Part shown: positions 6,006 through 15,476 of the stretch, in pieces
Position numbering within the stretch: position 1 is the first letter of the stretch
How the letters are laid out: each line of letters starts with the position of its first letter
NCBI RefSeq assembly: GCF_001431415.1
Contig: NZ_LDJI01000015.1
Coordinates: 60,618 to 94,109, forward strand
DNA length: 33,492 nucleotides
Source of the DNA: Stenotrophomonas humi
GTDB lineage: Bacteria > Pseudomonadota > Gammaproteobacteria > Xanthomonadales > Xanthomonadaceae
Direction of reading: 5' to 3'
Translations under genes and position numbers: made by a program
The notes under the pieces: generated by a model
Told to the model about the DNA's origin: nothing
Seen by the model: the letters and a program-made list of their open reading frames with translations, nothing else
The model's database searches: none

Positions 6006-7511
6006 TCAAGCGCCCGGCAGGAGACCGGTGAATCGCGTATCCGACGCACCGCTGGCACCACCGCAGTCAATGTCTGCCCGCGTGCATGGCACCCAGCCGC
6101 CGCCCAGTGATTTGTAGATGCTGACGATGGCCAACCGCTGATTGGTGCGGGCCACGACCAAGGCCCGTCGGCTGGCAAAGTCGGCACGTTCTGCATCGAG
6201 GACTTCCAGATAGATGCCTTCCCCGTGCGAAAACTGTGCCCGCGCAAGGCTCGCGGCCTGCTCCGTGACAGAGGCTTCCTGGAGACGAAGCTGCAGGGCG
6301 GTGCCGGCCGCGCTGAAAGCACCGAATGCGTTGTCGGTTTCTTCCAGCGCACGCAGCACGGCCTGGTCGTAGCGAATCAGCGCCTCGCGGGCACGCGCCT
6401 CACTGGCCGCGATCCTGGCGCGAACCCGCCCGGTATCAAGGAAGGACCAGCGAAGCAGCGGTGCAAAGAGGCTGGACAACGCGGAGCTGCCGCCGGTGGA
6501 GCCCAGGCTGCCGGCAACCACGCCAATCGAACCCTGGATCTCAAGCTGCGGATACAGACCTGCCGTTTCCACTCCGATGCGCGCGGTGGCCGCAGCGAGG
6601 CTCAGCTCGGCGGCGGCGATGTCCGGGCGCCGCACCAGCAGCGTGGCGGGATCGCCTACGGTGATCGTTTTCACCGCCAATATCGGCCGTGCGGTTGACG
6701 ATGAGGGCACAACGAACGTCTGTGGCGTCTCACCCAGCAGGATGGCCAGCGCGTTGGAGGCAACCGTGCGGCGACGCTCCAACTCAGGCGCTTCCACTTC
6801 CACGCTGCGCAGCGCCGCTTCTGCACGAAGGCGGTCGAGCTCATTGGCCGAACCGGCTTCCACCAATCCTTCGACCAGACGCAGGCTGTCGCGCTGGCTT
6901 TGGGTGATGTCGGCAACCACGCCCAACTCCGCTTCGATGCCGCTCAGCTCGAACCAGCTGGCAGCCACGGCCGCCGCCACACTCGCCTGCACGCCCCGCA
7001 GCAGCGCCTCGCGGGAACCGGCGTCAGCGTGAGCCGCTTCAGCCGAGCGGCGGACGCGGCCGAACAGGTCAATTTCCCATGACGCATCAATCGCAGCCCG
7101 ATAGGTCTCGCTACGGCGTGCCTGCCCCGGCGCCGTTTCCACTTCACTGCGCCGGAAGTTGTCATGGCTCACCCCTACACCGCCCTGCGGCAGATAGCCT
7201 TGCCGGCTCTCGCGCAGCATGGCCCGGGCCTCATCCAGGCGTGCGGTGGCAATCCCGATGTCGTGGTTGGCCGCCCACGCACGCTGGATGAGCGAGGTCA
7301 GCTCCGGATCGTCGAAGGACTGCCACCATTCCGCATCCACTGCGCCCGGCACCAGCGCCGCAGAGGTCGCACCGAAGTCGGTCGGAAATGCCGCCGACGG
7401 CAAGGGCGGCGGCGAAACCCACGAGAAGTCGGGGCCCACCGATGCACACGCGGTCAACAGGGCGCCTGCACCAAGCGGAAGCAGGTTCAACAAACGGTGA
7501 CCATTGATCAC
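6006..7511 (-). CDS. Outer-membrane efflux lipoprotein, NodT/OprM family
   Basis: A 501-residue TolC-type channel, third component of the tripartite RND pump encoded just upstream. It has a lipoprotein signal peptide with lipobox LTAC (acyl-Cys 22), the early motif EWWQSFDDPELTSLI, the repeat ASWEIDLFGRVRRSAEA, LVRRPDIAAAE, and the second-half motif PLLRWSFLDTGRVRARI; each half forms strands of the barrel and helices of the periplasmic tunnel. I place the start at the GTG whose GTGA overlaps the RND stop codon, repeating the adaptor-RND junction. The open frame extends further upstream only as overlap with the RND gene. The last 28 residues (after GGGW) are a Cys-containing tail beyond the usual end. 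Confidence 0.92.
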   Translation of the reverse strand: MINGHRLLNLLPLGAGALLTACASVGPDFSWVSPPPLPSAAFPTDFGATSAALVPGAVDAEWWQSFDDPELTSLIQRAWAANHDIGIATARLDEARAMLRESRQGYLPQGGVGVSHDNFRRSEVETAPGQARRSETYRAAIDASWEIDLFGRVRRSAEAAHADAGSREALLRGVQASVAAAVAASWFELSGIEAELGVVADITQSQRDSLRLVEGLVEAGSANELDRLRAEAALRSVEVEAPELERRRTVASNALAILLGETPQTFVVPSSSTARPILAVKTITVGDPATLLVRRPDIAAAELSLAAATARIGVETAGLYPQLEIQGSIGVVAGSLGSTGGSSALSSLFAPLLRWSFLDTGRVRARIAASEARAREALIRYDQAVLRALEETDNAFGAFSAAGTALQLRLQEASVTEQAASLARAQFSHGEGIYLEVLDAERADFASRRALVVARTNQRLAIVSIYKSLGGGWVPCTRADIDCGGASGASDTRFTGLLPGA

Positions 7512-10500
7512 GATGCGATCTCCTCTGGACGACCACCCGAGCCGGACTTTCGCTTCTCGAAACGAGAAGAGATGCGACGGATCAACACATAGAACACCGG
7601 CGTCAGGAACAGACCGAACACGGTGACTCCCAACATGCCCGCAAAGACGGCGATGCCCATCGCGTGACGCATTTCCGCGCCAGCGCCGGTGGCCAATACC
7701 AGCGGCACGACACCGGCAATGAAGGCAAGCGAGGTCATCACGATGGGGCGAAGCCGTAGTCGACAGGCTTCCACCACCGCATCGACGGCGCTCATTCCGT
7801 CCGCTTCCAGTGTCCGGGCAAACTCGACGATCAAGATCGCGTTCTTGGCTGCCAGCCCGACCAGGACAATCAGGCCAATCTGCACGAACACATTGTTGTC
7901 GCCCCCCATCAGCCAGACACCACCAATCGCGCTGAGCAGACACATGGGCACGATCAGCAGCACCGACAGTGGCAGCAGCCAGCTGTTGTACTGCGCAGCG
8001 AGGATCAAATAAGCGAGCAGCACACACAGCGGGAAGATGTACAGCGCCGCATCGCCGGCCAGCTTCTGCTGGTAGGTCAGCTCGGTCCATTCGAAGCTCA
8101 CGCCTTCAGGCAGCACTTCCTTTGCCAGGCGTTCCATCACCGCCACCACCTGCCCCGAACTGACGCCCGGCGGTGCCCCACCGGAGATATCGGCGGATGG
8201 ATAGCCGTTGTAATGAATCACACGGTCCGGCCCCGAGCTTGGCGTCACCGTCACGAATGACGACAGCGGCAGCATCTGTCCAGCGTTGTTGCGTACCTGC
8301 AGCTGACCAATCGCCTCGGCCTGCATGCGATGCGCTGCGTCGCCCTGTGCGGTGACCTTGTAGGTGCGACCGAAGCGGTTGAAGTCATTGATGTACAGCG
8401 AACCAAGGTAGACCTGCAGTGACTCGAACACATCCGCCAACGGCACGCCCTGACTCTTGGCCTTGGTACGGTCGATCACGACATCAAGCTGCGGCGCGTT
8501 GACGTCCAGGCTGGTCATCAGCCCTGCGACCTGGCCGGATTCGGTCGCCTTCATCATCAGAATCTGGGTCTGCTGGACCAACGCATCCAGCCCTACCCCG
8601 CCACGATCCTCTATCTGCATCTTGAATCCCCCTGTTGCACCCAGGCCCGGCACGGGCGGCGGCGGAAAGACACCAAGGAAACCATCCTGGATGCCGGCGA
8701 ACTTCGCCTGCAGCCGTCCTGCGATTGCCGTCGCCGCAAGATCGGGCGATGCACGATCCTTGAACGGATCAAGCATGACGAACATCACAGCCGCGTTGGG
8801 CACGTTGACGAAGCCATTGATCGAAAGTCCCGGGAACGCGACCACGCTTTCGACACCCGGCTCGGCAAGCGCGATCTTCGACATCTGCTTGACGACCTCG
8901 TCGGTGCGGTCCAGCGACGCGGAGTTGGGCAGCTGTGCGATGCCGACCAGGTAGTACTTGTCCTGCATGGGCACAAACCCGGGCGGCACGACCTTGAAGC
9001 CGAACAGGGTCAACGCCAGCAGTCCGCCGTAGACAAACAAGGCCACACCACTGACGCGCACGAGCTTGCGCACGCCGTTGCCATAGGCCTCGGGCGCACG
9101 CTCGAACGGACGACTGACCCACTGCAGCGCACGCTCGGCACGGCCACGCAGGCTGCGCGGATCACGCGGGCTTGCGATCTTGCGCGGCTTCAACAACATC
9201 GCGGCCAGTGCCGGGCTGAGGGTGAGCGAGTTGACCGCCGACAGAATCGTCGAGATCGCAATCGTGAGTGCGAACTGACGATAGAACTCGCCCTGCAGGC
9301 CAGTCAGGAACGCCGTCGGGATGAACACCGCAGCAAGCACCGACGTGATGGCGATGATGGGGCCGGTCACCTCCCGCATCGCACGCCTTGCCGCTTCTAT
9401 CGGCTCCTGGCCGTCCTCGATATGCCGCTCGACGTTTTCAACCACCACGATCGCATCGTCCACGACGATACCGATGGAAAGCACCAGGCCGAACAATGAC
9501 AACGTGTTGAGTGAGAACCCCATCAAGTGCATGACCGCAAACGTGCCGATCAATGACACCGGCACCGCCAGCAGCGGAATCAGGGACGCGCGCCAGTTGC
9601 GCAGGAACAACACCACGACGATGACGACCAGGAGGATCGCTTCCAACAACGTGGTAGCCACCGACTCAAGCGAGGCCCGCACGAAGACCGTCGGGTCATA
9701 TGCAATGCGCGAGCTCAGCCCTTCCGGGAAGCCTTTCTCAAGCCGCTGCATGGTCTCGCGCACGGCGGCGGAGACATCGAGTGCATTGGCGCCCGGGCTT
9801 TGAATGATCTGCAGCGCCACCGCTGGCTCGCCATCAAGCAGGCTGCGCAGTGCATACGCATCGGCGCCCATCTCAATCCGTGCCACGTCGCGCAGTCGCG
9901 TGACTTGTCCATTGTCGCCGGTGCGGATGATGATGTCGCCGAACTGTTCTTCGTCGGTCAACCGTCCCAGTGTGTTCACCGTCACCTGGAAGGCGGCGGT
10001 TGAATCGGGTGCCTGTCCCACCGAGCCGGCGGCAACCTGCACGTTCTGCTCGCGCACGGCGGCAATGACGTCGCCGGCGGTCAGACCACGCGCCGCAATG
10101 AGGCTGGGGTCCAGCCACAGTCGCATGCTGTACTCGCCCGCGCCCCAGACCAGCACGTCGCTGATGCCGGGAATGCGCGACAGTTCATCGCGGACCTGCA
10201 GGTACGCGTAGTTGGAGATGTAGAGCGGGTCGTAGCGTCTGTCCGGCGACAGCAGGTGGACCACCATCAGGATGTCCGGCGAAGTCTTCTGGGTGACGAC
10301 GCCCTGGCGCTGCACTTCCGCCGGCAGACGCGGCAACGCACGCGACACCCGGTTCTGCACCTGCACCTGCGCCATGTCCGGATTGGTGCCGTCGGCAAAG
10401 GTGACGGTGAGGATCATCCGGCCGTCGGTCGCCGATTGCGACGACATGTACATCATGCCCTCGACACCGGTGATGGCCTGTTCCAGAGGCGCGGCCACCG

Positions 10501-10684
10501 TCTCGGCGATGACCTTGGGATTGGCACCGGGATACGACGCCGTGACCTGCACGGTCGGCGGCGTGACCGCGGGATATTCGCTCAGCGGAAGCTGGAAGAA
10601 CGCGACGATGCCGGCGATCACCATCAGCACCGAAAGCACGATGGCGAAGATCGGTCGATCAATGAAGAAACGCGGGAAATTCAC
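7508..10684 (-). CDS. RND multidrug efflux transporter, AcrB/MexF-like (HAE1)
   Basis: This 1058-residue inner-membrane proton/drug antiporter works as a trimer. It opens with the classic MNFPRFFIDRPIFAIVLSVL first helix, followed by the first periplasmic porter domain. The proton-relay Asp pair is in TM4 (IVVDDAIVVVEN, D409-D410), and the relay Lys lies in the TM10 motif VGLAAKNAILIVEFA. Length is full for the family. It initiates at a GTG overlapping the adaptor stop (GTGA) and its own stop overlaps the outer-membrane gene start, so all three are translationally coupled. The N-terminus resembles MexF/OqxB pumps more than AcrB, which would suggest phenicols, quinolones or biocides, but substrate choice is inferred. 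Confidence 0.95.
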   Translation of the reverse strand: MNFPRFFIDRPIFAIVLSVLMVIAGIVAFFQLPLSEYPAVTPPTVQVTASYPGANPKVIAETVAAPLEQAITGVEGMMYMSSQSATDGRMILTVTFADGTNPDMAQVQVQNRVSRALPRLPAEVQRQGVVTQKTSPDILMVVHLLSPDRRYDPLYISNYAYLQVRDELSRIPGISDVLVWGAGEYSMRLWLDPSLIAARGLTAGDVIAAVREQNVQVAAGSVGQAPDSTAAFQVTVNTLGRLTDEEQFGDIIIRTGDNGQVTRLRDVARIEMGADAYALRSLLDGEPAVALQIIQSPGANALDVSAAVRETMQRLEKGFPEGLSSRIAYDPTVFVRASLESVATTLLEAILLVVIVVVLFLRNWRASLIPLLAVPVSLIGTFAVMHLMGFSLNTLSLFGLVLSIGIVVDDAIVVVENVERHIEDGQEPIEAARRAMREVTGPIIAITSVLAAVFIPTAFLTGLQGEFYRQFALTIAISTILSAVNSLTLSPALAAMLLKPRKIASPRDPRSLRGRAERALQWVSRPFERAPEAYGNGVRKLVRVSGVALFVYGGLLALTLFGFKVVPPGFVPMQDKYYLVGIAQLPNSASLDRTDEVVKQMSKIALAEPGVESVVAFPGLSINGFVNVPNAAVMFVMLDPFKDRASPDLAATAIAGRLQAKFAGIQDGFLGVFPPPPVPGLGATGGFKMQIEDRGGVGLDALVQQTQILMMKATESGQVAGLMTSLDVNAPQLDVVIDRTKAKSQGVPLADVFESLQVYLGSLYINDFNRFGRTYKVTAQGDAAHRMQAEAIGQLQVRNNAGQMLPLSSFVTVTPSSGPDRVIHYNGYPSADISGGAPPGVSSGQVVAVMERLAKEVLPEGVSFEWTELTYQQKLAGDAALYIFPLCVLLAYLILAAQYNSWLLPLSVLLIVPMCLLSAIGGVWLMGGDNNVFVQIGLIVLVGLAAKNAILIVEFARTLEADGMSAVDAVVEACRLRLRPIVMTSLAFIAGVVPLVLATGAGAEMRHAMGIAVFAGMLGVTVFGLFLTPVFYVLIRRISSRFEKRKSGSGGRPEEIAS

Positions 10685-11847
10685 TGCGCTGCTCCCTGTT
10701 TTGCAGGCGCTTTAACCGGCGCGCCATAAATTGCGCTCGCCTGCGGCGTCACCTTCATGCCCGGGCGCACCAAGCCCTTTACGACAATGCGTTCGCCAGG
10801 TTGCAGCCCCTGCTCGATGACCCGCAGTCCATCCACCACTGGGCCCAGTTCCACAGGCCGGTATTCGGTCGTGTCGCCCTTCCCCACCACCAGCACGTAG
10901 CGGTGGCCTTGATCGGTGCTGATCGATTGATCCGAAATCAGGACGCTGCTCTTTGATGCCCCAGCCTCCAGCCTGACCTTGGCGAACAGACCCGGTGTCA
11001 GTTGACCATCCGGGTTGTCGATCACCGCGCGCACGCGCACCGTACCCGTCCCGCGATCCGCCGCGTTGGACAGGAAATCGAGCCGCCCTTCGCGGGTGTA
11101 GTCCTTGTCGGTGACCAGCGCGACCGCAACCTTGGACGAGCCCGAACTACCAGCAGAACCGTCCGACCGTCCCGCCGCCAGCGAACGCAGATAGGTGCGC
11201 TCATCCACATCAAAGTAGACGTGAAGTGGATTGATCGAGACGATCGTGGTGAGCGGCGTTGCGCCACTTGCGACGTAGTTGCCTTCGGTGACCAGTACCT
11301 GCCCCACCCGACCGCTGATCGGGGCGGTAACACGGGTGAAGCTCAGATCCAGCTGCGCCGCGTCCAGCGCCGCCTTGGCGGCGTCCACCTGTGCCTTGCC
11401 CGAATTCAGCGCGGCCGTGGCGGAATCGAGCCGGTTGCGGGCGACAATTTTCTGGGCGAACAACTGTTCGGTACGCGCGTGGTCTGCATGGGCGAGTGCC
11501 GACGCCGCTTCTGCTTCGCGCAAACGCGCGGCGGCGGCATTCCGTTCTGCCTGGAAGGGCCTGGGGTCGATGTGGAAGAGCTCCCTGCCCTTCTCCACGA
11601 AGCTCCCTTCCGGAACGCTGACTGCCTGAATATAGCCGGCGACCCGTGGGCGCAGTTCCACCTGTTTTACGGCGGTCAGCGAGCCGGTGAACTCGGCGAA
11701 GGGCGTTACCGGTCGCACGATGACTTCCGCTACGGGCACACTGGGCGGCTGCGCGGATCCAGCGCCGGACGCGGACTCCTTGCAACCTGTTAAAGCAAGT
11801 GCGGCGCTGATCGCCACTGTCATCAAGGTGGTGCGCGTGATTGTCAT
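10681..11847 (-). CDS. RND periplasmic adaptor (membrane fusion lipoprotein), AcrA/MexE-like
   Basis: This 388-residue protein is anchored to the inner membrane by a lipid and links the RND trimer to the outer-membrane channel. The lipobox LTGC gives acyl-Cys 22. The two lipoyl halves are seen as ELRPRVAGYIQAVSVPEGSFV and ITAPISGRVGQVLVTEGNYV, with an alpha-hairpin between them (RLREAEAASALAHADHARTE), and beta-barrel and membrane-proximal domains follow. The ATG at 11847 is chosen because a lipoprotein signal starts there and GAAAGG precedes it; the frame upstream (to 12054) has no signal and no homologous features. It is the first gene of the adaptor-RND-channel operon. Confidence 0.93.
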   Translation of the reverse strand: MTITRTTLMTVAISAALALTGCKESASGAGSAQPPSVPVAEVIVRPVTPFAEFTGSLTAVKQVELRPRVAGYIQAVSVPEGSFVEKGRELFHIDPRPFQAERNAAAARLREAEAASALAHADHARTEQLFAQKIVARNRLDSATAALNSGKAQVDAAKAALDAAQLDLSFTRVTAPISGRVGQVLVTEGNYVASGATPLTTIVSINPLHVYFDVDERTYLRSLAAGRSDGSAGSSGSSKVAVALVTDKDYTREGRLDFLSNAADRGTGTVRVRAVIDNPDGQLTPGLFAKVRLEAGASKSSVLISDQSISTDQGHRYVLVVGKGDTTEYRPVELGPVVDGLRVIEQGLQPGERIVVKGLVRPGMKVTPQASAIYGAPVKAPAKQGAAQ

Positions 11848-11912
11848 CGTTGTGCCTTTCGCGACTGCGGTTGGGTATCTGGTTTGCTGAACCGAAGTGG
11901 CTCCGGCGGGAT

Positions 11913-11942
11913 TTGTCGGGCATGCCACGCTTGGAAGGTCAA
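11913..11942 (-). promoter_or_regulatory. Possible promoter of the first RND operon
   Basis: A perfect consensus-like -35 (TTGACC) lies about 90 bases before the adaptor start, within CTTGACCTTCCAAG, a context typical of metal-regulated MerR-type promoters. Candidate -10 sequences (GACAAA or ACAAAT) fall 19-20 bases downstream, the long spacing used by such promoters. No full dyad is visible, so this is tentative. The rest of 11943-12168 shows no gene I can support. Confidence 0.28.
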
Positions 11943-12168
11943 GCACTTTCTTTACTGGTGGCCGTTTGCGCGGATGTGCTGACCAATCTGCGGGCGCATC
12001 GATACAGCCCGCCGCGCGATGACGGGCAAGCCGGCCGCAGAGGATCCGTTGCATATGGAAGACGCCTACTCATGTGCCAGCGCAAGGCTTTTACCGACGA
12101 CCGAGCCTGCGCAACGCCGACACCTGTGGGTACTAAGCGCTACCGTGGTCAGAGGACGGCGCTTTTTT

Positions 12169-12249
12169 TTAAGCGCCCTTGAAGCGAAACAGCTGGAGCG
12201 CGTTGAGTGTTGCCAATGCAGTGGCACCGGTGTCCGCCAGAGCCGCCAC
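12169..12249 (-). pseudogene. C-terminal remnant of a P1B-type heavy-metal ATPase
   Basis: 27 codons read VAALADTGATALATLNALQL, then FRFKGA and stop. This is the conserved end of CopA/CadA/ZntA-type metal-exporting ATPases (A-D-x-G-A-T-x-L-V-T-x-N-A-L-R-L), the last transmembrane helix and tail. A TGA immediately upstream and the adjoining decayed transposase show that the rest has been lost. The intact gene would have encoded an inner-membrane Cu, Cd or Zn exporter, consistent with the CueR, HMA and His-rich genes nearby. Confidence 0.7.
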
Positions 12250-12360
12250 TCAAAGGCTTGGAGTTCCCAGGATTTCCTGGACAGAGCTGAACCCTGTCAG
12301 GGATAACCTCGGGAGACAGCCATGTCTAGAGGCAAGGTCACCAGCAAAACCCGGTGAGCT

Positions 12361-12984
12361 TACAAGTTCATCGATCCGCATCGAGATGAGTTCAGCATAC
12401 AGACGGTGTGTCATCTGCTAGGTGTTGCTCGGGTTGGTTGCTACGCTTGGTGTGAACATGCGGCTTCTGATCGAGCCTAGGAAAATGCCCGGTTGCTTCG
12501 ACTGATACGTGCATCGACTATCGCTAGCCACCGCATTTATGGCGCACCCAAGGTATTTCTCGACCTGCGGGAGAGCTGGGAGACATGCAGCAAGAACCGG
12601 GTTGCTCGCTTGATGCGAGAGAACGGGTCGCAGGCGTTGCACGGCTATCGCATACAGCATCCTGCGGTGCTAATGCCGCACGTCCATATGCCCAATCCAC
12701 TCCGGCGTTAGTTCACCGTATCGCAGCCGAACGAGGTAAGGGCTACGGATATCACCTGCATCCGCACTTGAGAGGGCTGGCTGTACTGAGCGTCGGCTTG
12801 GCTCTGTTCTCAGGCAGAACTGTTGGCCGGGCGGTCAGGCCGCCGATTCATCGAAAACTTGTTCCGGAGGCCGACAAGAAAGCCGTATGCAGGAGACGCC
12901 CACGTGCTGCCTTGATCCACTCGGATCAAGATTCCTAGTATCAGAGCGATGCATGGCAGCGCTTCTGCAAAGGCAAACAACTTG
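12361..12984 (+). pseudogene. Decayed IS3-family transposase (OrfB remnant)
   Basis: Fragments of one IS3-type DDE transposase are spread over several frames. FIDPHRDEFSIQTVCHLLGV and RVGCYAW come first, then NARLLRLIRAS...RIYGAP...KNRVARLMRENG (HTH_21/linker region). Next is FTVSQPNEVRATDITCIRT, then a stop and EGWLY (start of the catalytic core). The last is RRRPRAALIHSDQDS, a stop and YQSDAWQRFCK (the second catalytic Asp in HSDQ). At least three stops and two frame changes interrupt it, and OrfA and the final Glu region are missing. No terminal inverted repeats were found. It abuts the metal-ATPase remnant on one side and the LysR gene on the other. Confidence 0.75.
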
Positions 12985-13005
12985 GGGGTGATGCTCGACA
13001 TCCAA

Positions 13006-13905
13006 TCAAAACGAGGATCTATCGACCTGTGCTTCGCTCTGCAACCAACTCAGAAACGAGGCAACTGCAGGTTTCTCATCCACGCGAGGCAAGGTGACAG
13101 CATAGTAGGCAAACTCCGTCGGCCACGCATGATCGAAGGCAATCGACAGCCGCCCGCTTGCCACCTCGGCCTGTACGTATACGTCACGTACCATGGCGAT
13201 CCCTTGGCCCGCCTCTGCCGCACGGATCAGCAGCACGTCATCATCGAAGGCAGGTCCTCGCTCGATGCGCGGATCGTATGCCATCCCCAATGCCTTGAAC
13301 CAGAGACGCCAATCGCTTCGATCCGAATCCTGCAGCAGCGGATACTTCAGGCAGTCCTTTGGCGTGCGGATACGCGGCCCATCGGCCAATAACCGAGGGC
13401 ACGCTACCGGCAGGAATACCGGCGATGCCAGATGTCGCGACACTAGCCCGGGATACTGGCCAAGCCCGTGACGAATCGCGACGTCGATGCGGTCACGACG
13501 CAGATCGACCAGCGCCGAAGATGCCTCCACACGTATCTCGATATCCGGATGCTTTTCGGTAAAGTGGCCCAGACGCGGAACCAGCCACGATGCAGCGAAG
13601 CTCGGCACAGTGCTTATCGTAAGTGTTTGTCGCCCGTTGATCGCCTCTAGTACCGCCATGCTGTCCTGAATTGTGTCGAAGGCGCGGAGCAAGGCTGGAT
13701 ACACCTGTGCACCGGCCGGGCTGAGCGAAACACCATGGCGATTGCGTACGAACAAGTTCACGCCTGTTCGTTCTACCAACAACTTCAACTGCTGACTGAC
13801 CGCCCCCGGGGTAACCCCCATAGCCTCGGCTGCCGCCTTGAGGCTGCCGCACCGGCCCGTCTCGACGAATGCGCGCAACGCCAGCAACGGAAGGACTGCA
13901 CCCAT
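13006..13905 (-). CDS. LysR-type transcriptional regulator, GcvA-like, divergent from an RND operon
   Basis: A 299-residue LTTR. The N-terminal winged helix-turn-helix is clear (LLALRAFVETGRCGSLKAAA, EAMGVTPGAVSQQLKLLVER, FVRNRHGVSLSPAG), followed by a linker helix and the two-lobed effector domain (LTISTVPSFAASWLVPRLGHF...VDVAIRHG-type segment at DRIDVAIRHGLG). The phrase FAASWLVPRL is common in the GcvA-like subgroup. It is transcribed away from the adaptor-RND operon starting at 14329, the standard arrangement for an LTTR controlling its neighbour. The effector is unknown. The 3' end closely adjoins the decayed IS3 element, but the gene itself looks full length. Confidence 0.9.
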   Translation of the reverse strand: MGAVLPLLALRAFVETGRCGSLKAAAEAMGVTPGAVSQQLKLLVERTGVNLFVRNRHGVSLSPAGAQVYPALLRAFDTIQDSMAVLEAINGRQTLTISTVPSFAASWLVPRLGHFTEKHPDIEIRVEASSALVDLRRDRIDVAIRHGLGQYPGLVSRHLASPVFLPVACPRLLADGPRIRTPKDCLKYPLLQDSDRSDWRLWFKALGMAYDPRIERGPAFDDDVLLIRAAEAGQGIAMVRDVYVQAEVASGRLSIAFDHAWPTEFAYYAVTLPRVDEKPAVASFLSWLQSEAQVDRSSF

Positions 13906-14198
13906 GATGTTAGTTATCCTGAATTTTTACTTTAGAAAAAATGATGCCGGCGCAACGCGCCTGTCTTAAGCATGGGCCATGCATAAAAGTAAGGAAAGCT
14001 AAATATAGGGGATCTAGAATTCGGTTCATCAGCACGCGCGATTGGCCGCATCAGTGAACCCAATCCGATCCCCATCGAACACCCCCTCTCATCGGATTAT
14101 CGCCAGCTCTGGCGCCCTGGCCGCCTATAGCGACGGATTGGAACGCAAGACAGCCCTGCAAGGCTCACTCCGCCAGACCTCGTTGTGTAGCATCAATT

Positions 14199-14228
14199 TA
14201 GACAATCTATTTTTCACTTGAAGATAAG
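14199..14228 (+). promoter_or_regulatory. Promoter with overlapping palindrome for the second RND operon
   Basis: TAGACA (-35) and GATAAG (-10) are separated by 18 bases, about 100 bases before the adaptor start. The -35 lies inside TAGACAATCTA, a TAGA-N3-TCTA palindrome in an A/T-rich setting, which fits an LTTR box overlapping the -35. The remaining intergenic sequence (13906-14328) holds no gene; GGTTCA and TGAACC arms around 14023-14058 form a wider inverted repeat that could be a second site. Confidence 0.4.
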
Positions 14229-14328
14229 ATCGTTTTTTGCGGCAACCGGCGACGCCTAGACTGCAGCCATTCTCCAGTCTCGGGACATTAGCTGAAATGA
14301 TTTTCTCAACAACTCCGCGGGCGAGGCG

Positions 14329-15474
14329 ATGAGCCCCGTCGCCAATAGCCGTCCTCTGCGTCGCTCCGTCCTGATAGGCATTGCGCTGGGCGTGATCACC
14401 CTGCTTGTCGCCCTTACGCTATTCGACATGTACCGCAAACGCGGCGCAGCCGCCGCAGCGTCGGCTGCGGGCACACCAACGGCAGTGCCGGTGGTGGTCG
14501 AAGCCGCACGACGCGAAGCACTGCCCAAACAAATCGAAGCTATCGGCACGGTGGTGGCTGATCAGCAGGTGCTGGTAGCGGCCGAAGTTGCCGGCCGGAT
14601 CACCGCCCTGCATTTCAGCAGCGGTCAGTCCGTCAAAGCAGGCACGCCATTGGCACAGCTCAATGACGCCCCCATGCAGCGTGAGCTGGAGCGCCACCGC
14701 GCTGCAGCGACGCTGGCGGATGCGAGCCTGGCTCGTGCGCACCGATTGAAGGATCTGGTCCTATCGCGTGCCGAGTACGAGCAGCATCAAGCCAGCCACG
14801 CTCAGCAGCATGCACAGGTGGCGCAGATACTGGCGGAGATTGCACAACGCCGTGTGCGTGCGCCGTTCGATGGTGTGCTGGGCGTACGCCAGGTCAACCT
14901 TGGGCAATTCGTAGAAGCGGGTACACCAATCGCCACGCTGACCGACCTTCGTCATCTGCACGTGGACTTCCGGGTGCCCGAACGATTCCTCCCGCTGCTG
15001 AGCGAGGGCCTCGCAGTGCAGCTGAGCGTTGACGGTGTTTCCGACAGCGGCGTGGTAGGCAGGATCAGTGCCATCGACCCACGCGTGAACCAGGACGACC
15101 GCATGGTCAATGTACGCTCCACTCTTACCGCACCAGGCAAGGGCAACTTGTGGCCCGGTGCTTTCGCCCGTGTACTGGTAACGCTACCGCCCGATCCCCC
15201 TGCAGTGACCGTGCCGGCGATCGCTATCAGCGCGTCACTGGCCGGCGACTCGCTCTATGTCGTACGTGAGAATGCCGGCAAGCCACAGGCACGTCTGCTG
15301 CCGGTTCAAACCGACATGCGCCATGGCGACCGCATAGCGCTGCGGAACAGTGACCTGCAGGCTGGTGAGCTGGTGGTGGTCTCCGGCCAGATCAACCTGC
15401 AGGACGGCGCATGGGTAAGCATACCTGCGAGCGCGGCCGCGCCTAGCTCCATTGCCGCACGCAAGGAGCAGTGA
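14329..15474 (+). CDS. RND periplasmic adaptor (membrane fusion protein), HlyD/AcrA family
   Basis: A 381-residue protein with one N-terminal transmembrane anchor (about residues 14-32, VLIGIALGVITLLVALTLF) and no lipobox, unlike the adaptor of the first operon. The lipoyl domain halves are VAAEVAGRITALHFSSGQSV and VRAPFDGVLGVRQVNLGQFV. The hairpin between them is short, and a beta-barrel domain (LHVDFRVPERFLPLLSEG) follows, like MexH/MdtA-type adaptors. It is the first gene of the operon and divergent from the LysR regulator. The start is preceded by GGGCGAGG. Its stop codon lies 2 bases before the RND start codon. Confidence 0.92.
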   Translation: MSPVANSRPLRRSVLIGIALGVITLLVALTLFDMYRKRGAAAAASAAGTPTAVPVVVEAARREALPKQIEAIGTVVADQQVLVAAEVAGRITALHFSSGQSVKAGTPLAQLNDAPMQRELERHRAAATLADASLARAHRLKDLVLSRAEYEQHQASHAQQHAQVAQILAEIAQRRVRAPFDGVLGVRQVNLGQFVEAGTPIATLTDLRHLHVDFRVPERFLPLLSEGLAVQLSVDGVSDSGVVGRISAIDPRVNQDDRMVNVRSTLTAPGKGNLWPGAFARVLVTLPPDPPAVTVPAIAISASLAGDSLYVVRENAGKPQARLLPVQTDMRHGDRIALRNSDLQAGELVVVSGQINLQDGAWVSIPASAAAPSSIAARKEQ

Positions 15475-15476
15475 CG

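Noticed and set aside
6006..8090. A 694-codon frame for the outer-membrane efflux gene
   Set aside because: The first ~190 codons only overlap the RND gene in another frame; a lipoprotein signal starts at the GTG at 7511, which overlaps the RND stop exactly.
10681..12054. A 457-codon frame for the first adaptor
   Set aside because: The lipoprotein signal and ribosome site place the start at 11847; the upstream part has no homologous features.
12158..12177. GGCGCTT and AAGCGCC stem around a T-run as a terminator of the ATPase remnant
   Set aside because: The T-run is in the loop and no T-run follows the stem on the minus strand; the stem overlaps the stop codon of a dead gene.
12949..13392. 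A 147-codon plus frame opposite the LysR gene
   Set aside because: It is antisense to a well-supported LysR gene and partly covers the IS3 remnant; no domain seen.
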